Shown here: positions 31,341 to 33,710 of the stretch, one piece after another
How the letters are laid out: every line of letters starts with the position of its first letter
How positions within the stretch are numbered: position 1 is the stretch's first letter
DNA from: an uncultured Oscillospiraceae bacterium
GTDB lineage: Bacteria > Bacillota > Clostridia > Oscillospirales > Ruminococcaceae
DNA: 33,710 bases
Assembly (NCBI GenBank): GCA_949298535.1
Contig: CASFXA010000144.1
Span: 1 to 33,710, forward strand
Reading direction: 5' to 3'
Program-made: the position numbers and the translations under genes
The notes under the pieces: generated by a model
Told to the model about the DNA's origin: nothing
Database searches by the model: none
The model's input: the letters and a program-made list of their open reading frames with translations, nothing else

Positions 31341-32384
31341 ATGGGGGAGTACCGGCGCTACCTGGGCCGGAAGATATTGCTGCTGGCAGCTTTGGCGCTG
31401 GTACTGGTGGGGGCGGTGCTGGCCTCCATCCTGGCCGGTTCCTCAGGATTGACCCTGGGGCAGGTGCTGGCGGCTCTGGTTGGCCGGGGTACAACGCAAA
31501 CCTCCACCATCGTTTGGAATGTGCGGATGCCCCGGATCGCCGCCGCTGTGGTGGTGGGCTGTGGTCTGGCTGTGGCGGGCTGTGTGATGCAAAGCGTTCT
31601 CCACAATCCTTTGGCCTCCGCTTCCACTCTGGGGGTCTCTCAGGGGGCTTCCTTCGGGGCCACGGTGGCGATCGTCTGTCTGGGGGCGGGAGCCCAGCAG
31701 GGCAGCTCCACCAGCGGTACCATCACCATTTATAATCCCACGCTGGTGACCTTCTGTGCTTTCCTTGGGGGGATGGTGACGGTCTGCGTCATTCTGGCCC
31801 TCTCCCGAGTGCGGATGTCCACCCCCGCCACCATGATACTGGCCGGTGTGGCTCTTTCCTCCCTGTTTACCGGCGGCGCTACTCTGGTGCAGTACTTTGC
31901 CGATGATGTGGTGCTGGCTTCGGTGGTCTACTGGACCTTCGGAGACCTGGGGCGGGCCGGCTGGAACGAAACCGGACTGATTTTTCTGGTACTGCTGGTG
32001 GCTTTCGCTTACTTTTTGCTCCACAGCTGGAGCTATAATGCTCTCCAGAGCGGCCCTCAGACAGCCAAGAGCCTGGGGGTGCCGGTGGAACGGCTGACCC
32101 TGGTGACCATGACCCTGGCGGCGCTCTTATCGGCGGCGGCGGTATCCTTTGTGGGGATCATCAACTTTGTGGGCCTCATCGCGCCTCACATGGTCCGGCG
32201 GCTGGTGGGCAGCGACCACCGTTTCCTCCTTCCTGCCTCAGCGCTGGCGGGGGCCAGTGTGCTGCTCCTCAGCGATCTGCTGGCCCGGGTGGCAGCCTCC
32301 CCCATGGTGCTGCCCATCGGCGCGGTCACTTCTTTTCTGGGAGCGCCGCTGTTTCTCTATCTCATCTACAAGGGGGCGAAATAA
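31341..32384 (+). CDS. FecCD-type ABC transporter permease
   Basis: A permease of 347 residues from the ATG at 31341, with about ten membrane helices. Family motifs are VRMPRIAAAVVVGCGLAVAG, NPLASASTLGVSQGASFG, GVALSSLFTGG, AKSLGVPVERLT and VGIINFVGLIAPHMVRRLVG, the last being the ATPase-contact region of the BtuC/FecD family. The ATG at 31341 lacks a good Shine-Dalgarno. A TTG at 31305, overlapping the lipoprotein gene, has AAGGAGG twelve bases before it, so the start is uncertain by 12 codons. Coupled translation is likely either way. It should work as a homodimer. Confidence 0.93.
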   Translation: MGEYRRYLGRKILLLAALALVLVGAVLASILAGSSGLTLGQVLAALVGRGTTQTSTIVWNVRMPRIAAAVVVGCGLAVAGCVMQSVLHNPLASASTLGVSQGASFGATVAIVCLGAGAQQGSSTSGTITIYNPTLVTFCAFLGGMVTVCVILALSRVRMSTPATMILAGVALSSLFTGGATLVQYFADDVVLASVVYWTFGDLGRAGWNETGLIFLVLLVAFAYFLLHSWSYNALQSGPQTAKSLGVPVERLTLVTMTLAALLSAAAVSFVGIINFVGLIAPHMVRRLVGSDHRFLLPASALAGASVLLLSDLLARVAASPMVLPIGAVTSFLGAPLFLYLIYKGAK

Positions 32385-33161
32385 ATGCTTTCGGTGGAAA
32401 ATCTCACCTTCGGTTATACCGTCTCCCGTCCTGTGCTGGAGGGAGTGTCATTTGAAGCTGCGAAGGGACATTGCACCGCCATTCTGGGCAATAACGGCGC
32501 GGGCAAAAGCACCCTCATTCAGTGCCTGTGTAAAATCCTCACCCCAAAGTCCGGCAGAGTGCTGCTGGATGGACAGGATCTGCTGGCCTGCTCCCCCCGA
32601 CAGATTGCCCGGCAGGTGGCCTATGTGGCACAGTATGGAGAAGCCGCCCGTTTCACGGTCTTTGATACGGTGCTCCTGGGGCGCAAGCCCTTTATCCGCT
32701 TTGGTCCCACGGCGGAGGATTACAGGGTAGTGGAGGAAATTCTGGAGCGGATGGAGCTGATAGACCTTTCCATGGCCTATCTGGATGAGCTTTCCGGCGG
32801 GCAGAGGCAGAAGGTGCTGCTGGCCCGGGCTCTGGCTCAGAAGCCCCAGGTGCTGCTGCTGGACGAACCTACCAGCAGCCTGGACCTGAAAAACCAGCAT
32901 GGGATGTTGGCTCTGGTTTCACGACTGACCCGGGAAGAAGGATTGACGGTACTGCTGGTGATCCACGATCTGAATCTGGCCCTGCGGTACTGTGACCGCT
33001 TTGTCCTGATGGAACATCATGGAGTTCGGGCACAGGGAGGCGTGGAGATCATGACCGGAGAGCTACTCAGCCAGGTGTACGGGATGCCGGTGACAGTGGA
33101 ACAAAGCCACGGTTTTCCAGTGGTGGTGCCGTTGTCACCCGTTCAATCATTGGCCTCCTGA
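32385..33161 (+). CDS. ABC transporter ATP-binding protein (FepC/BtuD type)
   Basis: A 258-residue ATPase that drives the FecCD-type importer. Walker A is GNNGAGKST (residues 35-43), the Q-loop is around VAYVAQYGEAA, the signature motif is LSGGQRQKVLLARALAQ, Walker B is VLLLDEPTSSLD and the H-loop is LLVIHDLN. All catalytic residues are present. The ATG directly follows the permease stop codon with no gap, so translation is coupled. The C-terminal extension after the H-loop has the MTGELLSQVYGMPV stretch usual for this subfamily. Confidence 0.96.
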   Translation: MLSVENLTFGYTVSRPVLEGVSFEAAKGHCTAILGNNGAGKSTLIQCLCKILTPKSGRVLLDGQDLLACSPRQIARQVAYVAQYGEAARFTVFDTVLLGRKPFIRFGPTAEDYRVVEEILERMELIDLSMAYLDELSGGQRQKVLLARALAQKPQVLLLDEPTSSLDLKNQHGMLALVSRLTREEGLTVLLVIHDLNLALRYCDRFVLMEHHGVRAQGGVEIMTGELLSQVYGMPVTVEQSHGFPVVVPLSPVQSLAS

Positions 33162-33192
33162 GAACCTCAATCTCTGAAAGGAGACGCAACAG

Positions 33193-33710
33193 ATGGAACT
33201 TTCTGAATTTTTCGCTGAAAATCCCGCTGTCGCCCTGGGTTTTTCCGGGGGTGTGGATTCTGCCTTTCTCCTGTGGGCAGCCCTCCATTACGGCGCCCAG
33301 GTAGAGGCTTATTATGTCAAAACCCCCTTTCAGCCCCGGTTTGAACTGGAGGATGCCCGGAAGCTGGCCGGTCAGCTGGGGGCGAAGATGACGGTGCTGG
33401 AAACCGATGTCCTGGATCTGCCCCAGGTGGCCTGTAATCCCGGGGACCGGTGCTATCACTGCAAAAACGCCATTTTCAGCCTCATCCGGCGGCAGGCGGC
33501 AGCGGACGGATGGCCGGTGCTCATAGACGGCACCAATGCCTCCGATGATGCCGGTGACCGCCCGGGAATGAAAGCCCTGCGGGAGCTGGAGGTCCGTTCC
33601 CCGCTAAGGGAATGCGGCATCACCAAAAAGGAAGTGCGCCGGCGCAGCAGGGAAGCGGGGCTGTTTACCTGGGACAAGCCCGCCTACGCCTGTCTCGCCA
33701 CCCGGATTCC
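33193..33710 (+). CDS. larE: ATP-dependent sacrificial sulfur transferase LarE, N-terminal part
   Basis: An open frame from an ATG with AAAGGAG upstream runs off the right edge, so the first 172 residues are seen. The PP-loop SGGVDSAF is at residues 19-26. CYHCK, DGTNASDD and RSPLRECGITKKEVR follow. WDKPAYACLATRI contains Cys167, at the position of the cysteine that L. plantarum LarE gives up as sulfur donor (Cys176 there, from memory). LarE installs the sulfurs of the nickel-pincer nucleotide cofactor first found in lactate racemase. It is the sixth gene of the operon. Its presence suggests that the importer upstream serves nickel, or that LarE here works for another sulfur-containing metal cofactor. 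larB, larC and larA are not in the window. Confidence 0.93.
   Translation, partial: MELSEFFAENPAVALGFSGGVDSAFLLWAALHYGAQVEAYYVKTPFQPRFELEDARKLAGQLGAKMTVLETDVLDLPQVACNPGDRCYHCKNAIFSLIRRQAAADGWPVLIDGTNASDDAGDRPGMKALRELEVRSPLRECGITKKEVRRRSREAGLFTWDKPAYACLATRI

Overview
The window is about 33.7 kb of moderately GC-rich bacterial chromosome. It looks like a spore-forming Firmicute of the Clostridia, most likely Oscillospiraceae or a relative. The support is strong Shine-Dalgarno sites, a YtvI-type sporulation membrane protein, a DUF951 protein, an ACT/UPF0735 protein in a threonine/lysine operon, and a surface protein ending in an NPETG sorting-type motif. No phage, integrase, transposase or CRISPR array is visible.

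Layout. (1) 1-5242: an alpha-galactoside uptake and hydrolysis cassette on +, with the end of a sugar-binding protein, two ABC permeases, a GH36 alpha-galactosidase and an AraC-type regulator. (2) 5332-9460: a minus-strand cluster of an SLC13-like carboxylate transporter, a metallo-beta-lactamase-fold hydrolase, an alpha/beta hydrolase and a LysR regulator. Its promoter is set among inverted repeats. (3) 9461-10258: a mostly non-coding stretch with a possible small membrane protein and a strong hairpin. (4) 10259-14056: a flavodoxin (-), glyA with a small membrane zinc-ribbon protein, and rarA. (5) 14269-19389: a minus-strand housekeeping run of M18 aminopeptidase, lytic transglycosylase, coaE, Sua5-type threonylcarbamoyl-AMP synthase, prfA and DUF951. 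(6) 19606-22394: a small unknown protein, a surface protein that seems to have lost its N-terminus, an AT-rich island, a winged-helix regulator with a degenerate receiver, and tRNA-Ala(GGC). (7) 22573-28002: ytvI (-), then ACT protein, hom, thrB and lysC on + (aspartate to threonine/lysine branch). (8) 28035-28292: a dense array of perfect hairpins bounded by two identical 26-nt palindromic repeats. (9) 28587-33710: a promoter, a structured leader with its own intrinsic terminator, then SAM methyltransferase, FmdE-family protein, FecCD-type ABC importer (lipoprotein, permease, ATPase) and the start of larE.

The last region is the most interesting. A leader shaped like an attenuator or riboswitch, which I cannot assign to a class, precedes a metal or metal-cofactor import and maturation operon that combines FmdE and LarE. 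The second point of interest is the uncharacterised LysR/SLC13/MBL/hydrolase cluster. Starts were chosen by Shine-Dalgarno spacing and domain boundaries; several differ from the longest possible reading frame. All family calls come from reading motifs by eye, with no database search.
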